Counted from the first letter of the stretch, positions 25,077 to 34,154 are shown. The stretch is DNA of 51,745 bases from Flavobacterium psychrophilum (GCA_945879625.1 CAMCVA010000013.1:1-51745), one strand, 5' to 3'. Notes: generated by a model from the letters alone, not told the origin. Made by a program: numbers and translations.

Positions 25077-26057
25077 TTACAGGCTAAATAATACATCTAA
25101 AGTTTCCGGAATACTATTGGCCTCTATTTTTGGGTAAGTTTGCGCCGAATTCAACCAGTTTTCAATTTCTAGTTTAAAATTTCCATCTACTTTCTGTAGA
25201 GTCGGGACGCCCATTAGCTTTAGTGCTTCGGCGTTACAGGCTTGTTCGTAATGATTGGCAATCGGAATAGACAGCACTTTCTTTTCTAAATACAAAGCTT
25301 CAGCAGGAGTTTCAAATCCTCCGCCCGTAATGATGCCGTCGCAGTGTATCAAGCTTGTGTCAAATAACTCTTGATTGATCGGATAAAACAGAATATTTCC
25401 TTGTCGGTAGGGTTCTTTTACGGTTTTTAAAAACCAATGAAATTCTACATCTTGCAGTGCTAAAAATGCTTTTTCGAGGCAATCCACATCAAACGAAGGC
25501 AAGTAAACCGAAATGTGTTTTTTGTTGGTTGGATTGGCTTCCAAAATATTTTTCTTAATCACCGGATTGTAAATAAAGGAATCATATTTTTTGAAGTGCA
25601 AGCCAATTGTATGCGAAGATGTCGAGTAATTATTGAGCACCAATTCGCCCAAAAAATCACCTTTTTCGGGCCGTGGGCAAAGTTTAGAAACAAAACTGGC
25701 TTGGTGGCCAAATTGAATGGATTTCTTGTTTTGAAGTTTACAGGCCAAAGAAGTTACGGCTTCAAAATCATTGATGATCACGTCGTAGTTGCTTAAGGGT
25801 AAATTTTTTGCGTCTTTGAACAAGGAAATTGGATGGATGTTTTTGGCAATTTTCCAATAATCTAATCCGCCACAGGGATTGTAATGCAAGCTACAGCCGT
25901 TGTTTCGGTATTTGATGGGAAGCTCAAAATCTAAACTGGCATTTGATCCGCTCAAGAAAAAATCTACTTCACCATATTTTTTTAAATACGGATATAATTG
26001 TTGGGCTCTGCTAATGTGTCCGTTTCCAGTAGCTTGAATGGCATAAAATATTTTCAT
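25077..26057 (-). CDS. Glycosyltransferase, GT28-like/MJ1255-type
   Basis: This putative GT-B glycosyltransferase has 326 residues. The N-terminus YAIQATGNGHISRAQQL is the usual GxGHxxR acceptor/donor start. A C-terminal GGGFETPAEALYLEKKVLSI segment matches the donor-binding region of the MurG-like superfamily. The pair with the LpxH-like gene (3-base gap) suggests a role in lipid or cell-surface glycan synthesis, but the substrate is unknown. Confidence 0.82.
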   Translation of the reverse strand: MKIFYAIQATGNGHISRAQQLYPYLKKYGEVDFFLSGSNASLDFELPIKYRNNGCSLHYNPCGGLDYWKIAKNIHPISLFKDAKNLPLSNYDVIINDFEAVTSLACKLQNKKSIQFGHQASFVSKLCPRPEKGDFLGELVLNNYSTSSHTIGLHFKKYDSFIYNPVIKKNILEANPTNKKHISVYLPSFDVDCLEKAFLALQDVEFHWFLKTVKEPYRQGNILFYPINQELFDTSLIHCDGIITGGGFETPAEALYLEKKVLSIPIANHYEQACNAEALKLMGVPTLQKVDGNFKLEIENWLNSAQTYPKIEANSIPETLDVLFSL

Positions 26058-26060
26058 GTA

Positions 26061-26879
26061 TTATTCTTGTAAAATTTTTGCCACTATGTCCATCTTGTCG
26101 TTTTCTTCTACTGAATTGTCTTTAGTAAAATCGGCGTTGTTGTAGTAATAAATACTCCACGTTTTGTTGTGGTATTCTAAGGCCGTGAGGTTTTCTACCC
26201 AATCGCCGCTGTTAAGGTACATGACCGATCCATTTTCGGTGTCAATTTGTTTCATTTGCGGTTTATGAATATGCCCACAAACCACGTGGCTGTACTTTTT
26301 TTCGATGGCAATCTCGGCCGCCGTCGCTTCAAAATTGGAGATAAATGAAACCGCTTTTTTCACGCTGTCTTTGATGGCTTTCGAGAAACTGCGTTTTTCT
26401 TTGCCCATTAACACCAAAAACCAGTTCACCATGCTGTTGATCAATATCAATAAATCGTAGCCTTTTCCGCCTATTTTGGCAATTATTTTGGCGTAACCTA
26501 TGGTAGACGAATCAAATACATCGCCATGAAAAATCCAGGTTTTGTTTCCGTCCAAATCTAAGACGAGTTTGTCCACGAGTTCAAAATCGCCCATAACCAA
26601 ATCGGTGTATTTGCGCAAGGCCTCGTCGTGATTGCCTGTAATGTAAATTACTTTGGTGCCGTTGGCCAACATTTTGATGATGTAACGCAACACATTCATG
26701 TGGGCCGAAGGGAAATAACTTTTGGTGAAGTTCCACATGTCAATGATATCACCATTTAGAACTACTGTTTCGGCTTGTATCGATTTGAGGTATTTGAGTA
26801 ATTCCTCGGCATGACAGCCATAGGTGCCCAGATGCACATCTGAAAGAACGACCAGTTCTACTTTTCGTTTATTTTTCAC
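26061..26879 (-). CDS. Metallophosphoesterase, LpxH-like (UDP-2,3-diacylglucosamine diphosphatase family)
   Basis: This calcineurin-type phosphoesterase has 272 residues: VVLSDVHLGTY (10-20; Asp14 and His16), LNGDIID (41-47), ITGNHDE and GHIHKPQ, a full metal-binding set. LpxH relatives split UDP-2,3-diacylglucosamine in lipid A synthesis; a different phosphoesterase is also possible. The glycosyltransferase start is 3 bases beyond its stop codon, so they are one unit. A perfect palindrome lies 33-48 bases before its ATG. Confidence 0.82.
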   Translation of the reverse strand: MKNKRKVELVVLSDVHLGTYGCHAEELLKYLKSIQAETVVLNGDIIDMWNFTKSYFPSAHMNVLRYIIKMLANGTKVIYITGNHDEALRKYTDLVMGDFELVDKLVLDLDGNKTWIFHGDVFDSSTIGYAKIIAKIGGKGYDLLILINSMVNWFLVLMGKEKRSFSKAIKDSVKKAVSFISNFEATAAEIAIEKKYSHVVCGHIHKPQMKQIDTENGSVMYLNSGDWVENLTALEYHNKTWSIYYYNNADFTKDNSVEENDKMDIVAKILQE

Positions 26880-26911
26880 GTAGTTTCTTGCAAATTTCAG
26901 GCAGAAATGAA

Positions 26912-26927
26912 AAGTATACGTATACTT
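26912..26927. promoter_or_regulatory. Perfect 16-bp palindrome in a divergent promoter region
   Basis: AAGTATACGTATACTT is its own reverse complement. It stands between the minus-strand LpxH-like gene and the plus-strand S46 peptidase gene, 33 bases from the former start. A dimeric regulator could bind here. The AGTATAC half resembles the intergenic AGTATACTAAG motif of this genome, so a repeat origin is also possible. Confidence 0.45.
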
Positions 26928-27086
26928 ATAACTAACTAATTGTTATGTTTAGCCAATAAAACATGCGTTTATGTTACCGAAAAGTTAATTTAATTAACAT
27001 AAAAACACGCCGAATTAGTTGTCAAATACCCTTTTTCAACTAAAAAAATATTTTATATTCGCTTCATCTAAATTAAAACACTTCAC

Positions 27087-29237
27087 ATGAAAAAAATTAT
27101 TGTTTCCTTCGTAATAGGGATCTTATTATTGCCCATGAGCGTCAAAGCCGACGAGGGCATGTGGTTTTTGATGTTCATCGAACGTCTCAACCACCGCGAC
27201 ATGCAAAAAATGGGCTTGCAACTTACGGCTCAAGAAATTTACAGCATCAATAACCATTCGTTGAAAGATGCGATTGTCCAGTTTAATGGAGGTTGTACCG
27301 CCGAGATTATCTCAAAAGACGGTTTGGTACTCACCAACCACCACTGTGGTTATGATGCCATTGCCGAGTTGTCATCGGCCGAAAAAAATTACCTAAAAGA
27401 TGGTTATTGGGCCGAAAACAGATCGGCCGAAATGAAACCGTCGAGTTTATTCGTTCGTTTCTTTGTGCGCATGGACGATTGTTCTAAACGAATTTTGGCC
27501 AAAGTTAACGCTCAAATGTCAGAGGCTGAGCGCGAAAAAGCAATTGCTGCCGAGATGACTGTAATTGAGAAAGAAAACAACGAAGGCGGTAAATACACTG
27601 TGTCGGTTCGTCCGTTTTTTCAAGGAAATGAGTTCTATTATTTTGTGTACCAAGATTACAAAGACGTCCGTTTGGTTGGAACTCCTCCAGAAAGTCTAGG
27701 AAAATATGGTGGCGATACCGACAACTGGGAATGGCCACGTCACACCGCCGATTTCTCTATGTTCCGTGTATATGCCGACAAAGACGGAAACCCAGCCGAT
27801 TACTCAGCGGGCAATGTACCCTTGCAACCCAAACACTATTTGCCAGTGAATATGGGCGGCGTAAAAGAAAATGATTACGCCATGATTTTGGGGTATCCCG
27901 GAAGAACCAACCGTTGGTTGCCAGCTGGTGGAATTGAGCAAAACGTAAAATTTGCCTATCCTGCTTGGGTAGAAGGTGCCAAAACCGGAATGGATAACAT
28001 GAAGAAATACATGGACCAAAGCGATGCCTTGCGATTGGTTTATGCCTCAAAATTTGCAGGAACGGCCAATTACTGGAAAAACCGCCAAGGGATGATTGAC
28101 GCCTTGTCTAAGTTTGAAACGGCCAAATCAAAAGCGGTACAAGAAGCCAAATTTGACAAATGGGCCCAAAAACCAGCCAACAAAGCCAAATACGGTACGG
28201 TGGTAAAAAACATCAATGCGTTTTATGCGTTAACCAATGAAAAAGCCCGTCACGACAATTACTTACAACAATTGTTGCGTACCACCTTTTTTGGCACGAT
28301 CAGCCGAACAATGGGCCGTCAGTTGGATGGTTATGTAAAAGCCGATGCAGCCAAACGCGCGCAAATGGCTCCTGGCATTCTAGAAATGGCCGGCGAAATG
28401 TACAAGGAAATGTATTTGCCTGCCGAGAAAGATTTGTTGGCCGCACAATTAAATTTATATGCTGCCAAATCAACCGGATATGCAGTAGCTCCATTGGTTG
28501 ATAAATTGGCCAAAGAAAACGGCGGTGATTTCACCAAATATGCACACGCTTGCATCGACTTGAGTTTGTATGCATCGGTAGACAAAGTAAAAGCATTCTT
28601 GGATGCGCCTGCTCAAGGTTTATTGGATAACGATCCGCTGCAAGTAGTATCAGCAGATTTGTTAACTCATTTGGGAGCAAAATCAGATGCGATTGCCAAA
28701 GCACAAAATGATTTTGGAGCGGCCTACCGTTTGTTGGTGGAAGGCTTGCGCGAATCAAAAATTGGTTCAATCAAATACCCGGATGCCAACTCTACTTTGC
28801 GACTTACCTACGGAAAAGTAAAAGCCTTGCCGGCTGACAAACGCAACGATGCCAAAATTAACAACTACACGACCATGGAAGGCATGGTGAAAAAATACAA
28901 AAAAGGCGACGAAGAATTTGATTTGCCTCAACGTATTTTAGACCTATACAAAGCCAAAGACTACGGTCGTTTTGCCGATAAAGACGGCAGTTTACACGTG
29001 AATTTCTTGACCGATAATGACATTACCGGAGGAAATTCGGGATCGCCAGTATTGAACGGAAAAGGCGAATTAATTGGTTTGGCTTTTGACGGAAACATCG
29101 AAGCCATGGCCGGTGACGTAATTTTTGACAACAAATTACAACGCACCATCAACGTGGACATTCGTTTTGTGTTATGGGTAATCGAGAACTACTCGGGAGC
29201 TAAGCACATTGTGGATGAAATGACGTTGGTTAAATAG
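27087..29237 (+). CDS. S46 family dipeptidyl-peptidase, DPP7-like
   Basis: This is a periplasmic serine exopeptidase that releases dipeptides, usually to feed amino-acid fermentation or growth on protein. The signal peptide is about 1-21 (cleavage near VKADE). The 716 residues carry the His motif TNHHCG (83-88) and the Ser motif GGNSGSP with Ser651. The residue 18 positions after that Ser is Gly669 (FDGN). In this family Gly there goes with DPP7-type hydrophobic specificity, and Arg with the DPP11 acidic type. A terminator follows at 29287. The neighbours do not form an obvious operon. Confidence 0.93.
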   Translation: MKKIIVSFVIGILLLPMSVKADEGMWFLMFIERLNHRDMQKMGLQLTAQEIYSINNHSLKDAIVQFNGGCTAEIISKDGLVLTNHHCGYDAIAELSSAEKNYLKDGYWAENRSAEMKPSSLFVRFFVRMDDCSKRILAKVNAQMSEAEREKAIAAEMTVIEKENNEGGKYTVSVRPFFQGNEFYYFVYQDYKDVRLVGTPPESLGKYGGDTDNWEWPRHTADFSMFRVYADKDGNPADYSAGNVPLQPKHYLPVNMGGVKENDYAMILGYPGRTNRWLPAGGIEQNVKFAYPAWVEGAKTGMDNMKKYMDQSDALRLVYASKFAGTANYWKNRQGMIDALSKFETAKSKAVQEAKFDKWAQKPANKAKYGTVVKNINAFYALTNEKARHDNYLQQLLRTTFFGTISRTMGRQLDGYVKADAAKRAQMAPGILEMAGEMYKEMYLPAEKDLLAAQLNLYAAKSTGYAVAPLVDKLAKENGGDFTKYAHACIDLSLYASVDKVKAFLDAPAQGLLDNDPLQVVSADLLTHLGAKSDAIAKAQNDFGAAYRLLVEGLRESKIGSIKYPDANSTLRLTYGKVKALPADKRNDAKINNYTTMEGMVKKYKKGDEEFDLPQRILDLYKAKDYGRFADKDGSLHVNFLTDNDITGGNSGSPVLNGKGELIGLAFDGNIEAMAGDVIFDNKLQRTINVDIRFVLWVIENYSGAKHIVDEMTLVK

Positions 29238-29286
29238 TTAATAAGTTGGAAGTTTGAAGCGGGAAGTTTTCAACATGTATACTAAG

Positions 29287-29322
29287 AACAGCAGTAGGCG
29301 ATGCGCTTGCTGCTGTTTTTTT
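29287..29322 (+). terminator. Terminator after the S46 peptidase gene
   Basis: AACAGCAG (29287-29294) pairs with CTGCTGTT (29310-29317), followed by a T run. It lies 50 bases after the stop. Confidence 0.7.
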
Positions 29323-29616
29323 ATGTTATAGTTGGAAGTTGGGAGTGGGGAGCGGGAAGTTTTTGCCACGAATGCACGGATAAGATCAACGATCAACGAT
29401 TTTTGATTGATGATTTTTGATTACTAAAGTATACTAAGAACGACTTTTTGCTGATAGCTGCCAGCTGATAGCTTTTAGCCACGAATGCACGAATGTTTTT
29501 AGATGAGAGATAAAAGACTGTTCTTAGTATGAAAACTCATAACTCATAACTCATAATTTATAACTCCACAGAAGTCAATAGTATACTTCTTAACAGACAA
29601 CAGACAACCGACAACC

Positions 29617-29652
29617 AAAAAAAAGGCCCACTCACACGAGTAGGCCTTTTTC
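29617..29652 (-). terminator. Bidirectional terminator beside a gene stump
   Basis: AAAAAGGCC-ACTC pairs with GAGT-GGCCTTTTT with one mismatch around a four-base loop. On the minus strand an eight-T run follows. It lies 20 bases downstream of the stump ending at 29672 and fits its orientation. Confidence 0.75.
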
Positions 29653-29671
29653 TATTTTGTTGAATAAGAAA

Positions 29672-29746
29672 CTAATTCACAACTTTCTTACTGATGATTT
29701 GCCCGTTTTCCAAATTGATTTTGGCAATTCTACAATTTTTAATATC
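29672..29746 (-). pseudogene. 3' stump of a lost T9SS-secreted protein gene
   Basis: On the minus strand 24 sense codons end with TAG. Their translation (KNCRIAKINLENGQIISKKV, then VN and stop) resembles the last strands of a T9SS type A sorting domain, where phrases such as KINLENG...KKV are usual. There is a stop upstream in the frame and no start. A terminator lies 20 bases downstream. The best reading is that the gene body was deleted and only the tail with its terminator remains. Confidence 0.5.
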
Positions 29747-29846
29747 TGATTATCATTGAGTTAAATGGGTTTCCCTGGTCGATAAAACGTCTATTTAATG
29801 GATAATTTTAACTTTATTCGGTTTCTATTTTTCCACACAGATTTAG

Positions 29847-29854
29847 TACATTTG
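29847..29854 (+). promoter_or_regulatory. -7 element of the TPR-protein operon
   Basis: TACATTTG matches TAnnTTTG and lies 17 bases before the ATG at 29871. TTTC at 29822-29825 is a possible -33 box with 21 bases between. Confidence 0.6.
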
Positions 29855-29870
29855 GGTTTTGTATTTCATA

Positions 29871-30563
29871 ATGAAACAACTCCTCCTCTTTTTGTTTTCT
29901 ATTTCAGCCTTGGCGCAAACCAATTTTGATAAAGGTGTAGCCTTGTTTGAACAGGAACAATTCGAATCAGCCAAAGGCTATTTTGCCAAAGAGCTCAGTT
30001 TATCGCCATCTAACACCAAAGTGATTGAATACTTGGGTGACATCGCCAGTCATCAGAATAAATGGGAATCTGCTGCCAACTACTACAAAAAACTGACGGT
30101 ATTAAATCCCAAAAACGCCAACTACTTTTTTAAATACGGTGGTGCGTTGGGTATGCGTGCAAAAACCGAGGGCAAATGGGTAGCCATTCGAGTGGTTGGT
30201 GACAGTAAAGCATCGCTAGAGCAAGCCATTGTGCTCAGTCCCAATCACATTGAAGCCCGCTGGGCATTACTTGAATATTATTTGCAATTACCTGTTTTTG
30301 TTGGAGGTAGTGAAACCAAAGCCCAACGCTATGCCAGCGAATTGGCAAGAATCTCGCCTGTTGATGGCTATTTAGCCAAAGCGCATATTGATGAACATTA
30401 CAAACGCTACAAAAATGCCGAAGTCCACTACATTAAAGCCATTGAGGTTGGTGGCTCAAAACACACCTATGAGCGATTGGCCCAATTGTACAAAGACAAA
30501 TTTCACGATCCAGACAAAGCCTTGAAAGTGCTAGACAACTACAAGAAACGAAACAAAACCTAA
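29871..30563 (+). CDS. Secreted TPR-repeat protein
   Basis: This exported protein has 230 residues. A signal peptide (1-16, ending SALAQ) is followed by three or more tetratricopeptide repeats (about 20-220; ALFEQEQFESAKGYFAKELS and YYKKLTVLNP are typical). TPR folds bind proteins; the partner is unknown. The first ATG is at 29871; the 12 bases before it in frame start with TTG and lie in the promoter region. The stop overlaps the mpl start as TAATG at 30561-30565, so translation is coupled. Confidence 0.85.
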   Translation: MKQLLLFLFSISALAQTNFDKGVALFEQEQFESAKGYFAKELSLSPSNTKVIEYLGDIASHQNKWESAANYYKKLTVLNPKNANYFFKYGGALGMRAKTEGKWVAIRVVGDSKASLEQAIVLSPNHIEARWALLEYYLQLPVFVGGSETKAQRYASELARISPVDGYLAKAHIDEHYKRYKNAEVHYIKAIEVGGSKHTYERLAQLYKDKFHDPDKALKVLDNYKKRNKT

Positions 30564-31921
30564 TGAGAACACACTTTATAGCCATTGGCGGAGCCGCCAT
30601 GCACAATCTGGCACTTGCTCTTCATTTTAAAGGATATCAGGTAACAGGAAGTGACGATGCCGTATTTGAACCTTCGAAATCGCGTTTGCAAAAGCAAGGT
30701 TTATTGCCTGCCGAAATGGGCTGGTTTCCTGAAAAAATTACTGCTGACATCGAGGCGATTATTTTAGGCATGCACGCCAAAGCCGATAATCCAGAGTTAT
30801 TGCGCGCCAAGGAGTTGGGTCTCAAAATTTATTCATATCCCGAATTTTTGTACGAACAATCCAAAAATAAAACCCGTGTGGTAATTGGTGGTTCGCACGG
30901 AAAAACGACCATTACGTCCATGATATTGCACGTAATGCATTACCACAACATTGAAGTTGATTATATGGTTGGGGCGCAATTGGAAGGATTTGACACCATG
31001 GTGCACCTCACCGAAACCAATGATTTTATTGTGCTAGAAGGTGATGAGTATTTGTCGTCACCCATAGATCGCCGACCTAAATTTCATTTGTATCAACCCA
31101 ATATTGCCTTGATTTCGGGAATTGCTTGGGATCACATTAACGTGTTTCCTACTTATGAGAATTACGTGGCCCAATTTGAAGAATTTATCGCCAAAATCAC
31201 GCCCGGTGGAATCTTGGTTTACAATTCCGAAGATCCCGAAGTATTGCGTGTAGCAGAAGCCGCTACCAATCCCATCCGTAAATTACCTTATGTAACGCCC
31301 GAGTACGAAGTTTCAAATGGTGTTACACTATTATCCACGCCCGAAGGCCCCATGCCTATCGAAGTGTTTGGCGCACACAACCTCAATAATTTAGCCGGTG
31401 CCAAATGGATATGCCAAAATATGGGCGTAGACGAAGCCGAATTTTACGAAGCCATTTCCACCTTTAAAGGCGCCTCCAAACGACTAGAAAAAATTGCCGA
31501 AAGCACCTCCAAAGTAGCCTACAAAGATTTTGCGCATTCGCCCTCCAAAGTGGCGGCCACGACCAAAGCCGTAAAAGAACAGTATCCCGATCGAACCTTA
31601 ATTGCCTGTTTGGAATTGCACACCTACAGCAGTTTAAATGCCGAATTTCTAAAAGAATACCAAGGCGCCCTCGATTATGCCGATGTTGCGGTGGTGTTTT
31701 ATTCGCCCGATGCGGTAAAAATCAAACAATTGGAAGAGGTTACCTATGACCAAATTGCTCAATCGTTTCAGCGCGACGATTTAGTAATTTATACCGATCC
31801 ACAGGTCTTTCAAGAATATTTGTTTGGCTTGGATTTTGCCAACTCGGCCTTATTGCTCATGAGCTCCGGAAATTACGGTGGACTCAATTTTGAAGCACTC
31901 AAAACCTTGATCGAAAACTAA
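30563..31921 (+). CDS. mpl: UDP-N-acetylmuramate:L-Ala-gamma-D-Glu-meso-DAP ligase
   Basis: Mpl attaches a recycled tripeptide to UDP-MurNAc in the cytoplasm. The 452 residues follow the Mur-ligase order: the N-terminal Rossmann IAIGGAAMHNLALAL (6-20), the P loop GSHGKTT (110-116), the central EGDEYLSS and DHINVFPT, and a C-terminal YKDFAHSPSKV block. The GGAAMHN start is Mpl-like rather than MurC-like. With anmK it indicates murein recycling. It is coupled to the upstream TPR gene. Confidence 0.88.
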   Translation: MRTHFIAIGGAAMHNLALALHFKGYQVTGSDDAVFEPSKSRLQKQGLLPAEMGWFPEKITADIEAIILGMHAKADNPELLRAKELGLKIYSYPEFLYEQSKNKTRVVIGGSHGKTTITSMILHVMHYHNIEVDYMVGAQLEGFDTMVHLTETNDFIVLEGDEYLSSPIDRRPKFHLYQPNIALISGIAWDHINVFPTYENYVAQFEEFIAKITPGGILVYNSEDPEVLRVAEAATNPIRKLPYVTPEYEVSNGVTLLSTPEGPMPIEVFGAHNLNNLAGAKWICQNMGVDEAEFYEAISTFKGASKRLEKIAESTSKVAYKDFAHSPSKVAATTKAVKEQYPDRTLIACLELHTYSSLNAEFLKEYQGALDYADVAVVFYSPDAVKIKQLEEVTYDQIAQSFQRDDLVIYTDPQVFQEYLFGLDFANSALLLMSSGNYGGLNFEALKTLIEN

Positions 31922-31969
31922 TTTTTATACTATATTTTATGCCTAATTCCTTTTTACACGCCTTAATTT

Positions 31970-32665
31970 ATGTCAGAACATTCTTCATTTCCCATTCGGT
32001 ATTGGGCCGAATCCGATCGTCCTAGAGAAAAATTAGCCCTACACGGAAGCCAGGCCGTGAGCGATTCCGAATTATTAGCCATACTCCTGGGCACCGGATC
32101 TAGATCAGAATCGGCGGTAGAATTGGCCCGGCGTTTGTTGCGTCATTTTGAACACAATTTACACGGATTGGCCAAAGCCAATAGCGAACAATTGCAAAAA
32201 TTTCGTGGTATCGGATCAGCCAAAGCACTCACCCTGATCGCTGCCATTGAGTTGGGTAGGCGCTGCCGAATACCAGACTCCACTGAATTGGTGCATGTTC
32301 GATCAAGTCAGCAGGTGTTTGAGTTGATGCAGCCGCTACTGGGTATTTTGCCACACGAAGAGTTTTGGATTATTTACCTCAATAATTCCAACAAAGTGAT
32401 TCACAAAGCGCAACTCAGCAAAGGAGGCATCACGGGCACCGTGGTCGATGTGCGATTGGTCTATAAACGGGCCTTAGAATTGGGAGCGGTACAACTCGTT
32501 TTGTGTCACAATCATCCGTCAGGCACCTTGAAGCCCAGTGATGCTGATATTCAACTCACCAAAAAACTCAAACAAGCCGGTAGTTTGCTCGACGTAAAAG
32601 TGTTGGATCACCTCATTGTAACCGAGGCCAATTATTTTAGTTTTGCCGACGCAGGTATTTTGTAA
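31970..32665 (+). CDS. radC: RadC family JAMM-domain protein
   Basis: The 231 residues comprise an N-terminal helix-hairpin-helix part (about 20-95; FRGIGSAKAL) and a C-terminal JAMM/MPN domain with the metal-binding HNHPSG (180-185) and a following SDAD. RadC was once linked to DNA repair, but its biochemical role is unsettled. It lies 48 bases after mpl and before the HAD gene, all on the plus strand. Confidence 0.94.
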   Translation: MSEHSSFPIRYWAESDRPREKLALHGSQAVSDSELLAILLGTGSRSESAVELARRLLRHFEHNLHGLAKANSEQLQKFRGIGSAKALTLIAAIELGRRCRIPDSTELVHVRSSQQVFELMQPLLGILPHEEFWIIYLNNSNKVIHKAQLSKGGITGTVVDVRLVYKRALELGAVQLVLCHNHPSGTLKPSDADIQLTKKLKQAGSLLDVKVLDHLIVTEANYFSFADAGIL

Positions 32666-32716
32666 ATCGGGCTGATGCATGGTTTATTTTACGACATTTG
32701 TCCTTGATTTAAATTT

Positions 32717-33403
32717 ATGAAAAACAGCATTCAGCACATCTTTTTTGATTTGGACCATACGCTCTGGGATTTTGATAAAAATTCAGAATTGGCTTTTGCG
32801 CGCATTTTTGATGCCAACTACCCGCATGTTCAACTTGATGAATTTATTGCGTTGTATATTCCCATCAACAAGGCCTGTTGGCAGTTGTATCAGGCAGATC
32901 AAATGAGTCACGACGAGTTGCGCTACCAGCGACTCAAGCAGTCCTTTGATGCGATGGATGTAGCCATTTCAGATCAGGAAATCAACCAAATTGCCATAGA
33001 TTATATTGAGTATTTGCCCGAGTTCAATCACTTGTTTGAGGGCGTGCACGAGGTGTTGGATTATTTACAAACCAACTACCACTTGCATGTAATTACCAAC
33101 GGATTTGCCCAAGTGCAAGACCGTAAACTCGATCGGTCAAACCTAACTCCCTACTTTAAAACCATTACCAACTCAGAACAAGCGGGTGCCAAAAAACCCA
33201 ATCCAATCATTTTTGATCATGCGCTACAAGTGGCAGCTGCGGACAAATCAAACAGCGTAATGATCGGCGATTCGCTAGATGCTGATGTGCTTGGCGCCTT
33301 AGATTTTGGCATGCAGGCGGTATTTTTTAATCCGTTTGACGTAGAAGTGTCTGAAGAAATTATTCAAATTGGTCATTTACGCGACCTGAAAAAACTATTT
33401 TAA
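32717..33403 (+). CDS. YjjG-family HAD nucleotidase
   Basis: This HAD phosphatase has 228 residues with motif I FFDLDHTLW (Asp11 nucleophile, Asp13), a cap of about 70 residues, motif II VITNGF, Lys in AGAKKPNP (motif III) and MIGDSLDADV (motif IV). The order agrees with YjjG-type noncanonical pyrimidine nucleotidases, which clean modified nucleotides; the substrate here is not shown. The unknown secreted-protein gene starts 4 bases after its stop. Confidence 0.9.
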   Translation: MKNSIQHIFFDLDHTLWDFDKNSELAFARIFDANYPHVQLDEFIALYIPINKACWQLYQADQMSHDELRYQRLKQSFDAMDVAISDQEINQIAIDYIEYLPEFNHLFEGVHEVLDYLQTNYHLHVITNGFAQVQDRKLDRSNLTPYFKTITNSEQAGAKKPNPIIFDHALQVAAADKSNSVMIGDSLDADVLGALDFGMQAVFFNPFDVEVSEEIIQIGHLRDLKKLF

Positions 33404-33407
33404 ACCT

Positions 33408-34112
33408 ATGAAAAAATACATTGTATGTCTGCTTTTTTTTGTTGCGGCTTCCGGAATTGCACAACACGAAATCAATACGTATCGCTATTTAATTATGCCT
33501 GAAAAATTTTCTTTTTTAAAGCTAAAGGACCACTATCAATTGAATTCTTTGGCGAAAATTCATTTTGAAAAATTGGGGTTTATTGTATTTTATGATACTG
33601 AAACTTTGCCCGATTCTTTGGTGAATTACAATTGCAATAAGTTATTTTGCGATGTGGAAAGCATAGGAAATATAATAACTACCAAGCTAGTGATTACGCT
33701 CAAGGATTGTAAAAATAAAGTTGTCGTACAATCAAAAGAAGGGAAGAGTAAGGAAAAAGATTATAAAATTTCCTATAGTCAAGCGTTTCGCGATGCCTTC
33801 ACCACCTTTCGAGAGTTGGGGTATCAATACCAGACACAACCTACACAAGTTTCAAAAGAGTTACCTGTTTCTGCATCAGCTAGTACCAACGCTTCAGCAA
33901 TGTTTTATGCCCAACCTACTTCCAACGGGTATCAACTGGTAGATAACAGTCCAAAAGTGGTTTACAAACTTTTGGCAACATCAAATGCCAGTTGTTTTAT
34001 TGCCTATAGGGGAGAGCAACAAGGGGTTTTGATGCAAAAAAATCTGCAGTGGTTTTTTGAGTATTACGAGAACGAAATCTTGAATACGCAGTTGGTTTCG
34101 GTTAAATTTTAA
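33408..34112 (+). CDS. Secreted protein of unknown function
   Basis: I do not recognise a named family. A clear signal peptide (1-19, cleavage after GIAQ) leads to 234 residues. A first part (about 20-145) has alternating strands and a RDAFTTFRELGYQYQ helix, then comes a Ser/Ala/Thr/Gln-rich linker (about 145-170), and a C-terminal part with YKLLATSNASCFIAYRG. The layout resembles Bacteroidota periplasmic or surface proteins that pair two small beta domains. It is translationally close to the HAD gene (4-base gap), which may only reflect shared transcription. Confidence 0.6.
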   Translation: MKKYIVCLLFFVAASGIAQHEINTYRYLIMPEKFSFLKLKDHYQLNSLAKIHFEKLGFIVFYDTETLPDSLVNYNCNKLFCDVESIGNIITTKLVITLKDCKNKVVVQSKEGKSKEKDYKISYSQAFRDAFTTFRELGYQYQTQPTQVSKELPVSASASTNASAMFYAQPTSNGYQLVDNSPKVVYKLLATSNASCFIAYRGEQQGVLMQKNLQWFFEYYENEILNTQLVSVKF

Positions 34113-34154
34113 GTGTTTGTTGTAGTATAGTAAAGACTGTTTTTCCTCATTGGG

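Larger units (their letters stand above)
29238..29858. repeat. Repeat-rich 620-bp spacer
   Basis: No intact gene is seen. It holds GTATACTAAGAAC (29278-29290 and 29429-29441) and an inverted, truncated copy near 29523. GCCACGAATGCACG occurs twice (29365-29378, 29478-29491), three AACTCAT units lie at 29534-29554, and a GCTGATAGCT pair is near 29450-29474. Two terminators and the tail of a lost gene (see separate entries) complete it. This pattern suggests repeated insertion and decay of short intergenic elements. Confidence 0.7.
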
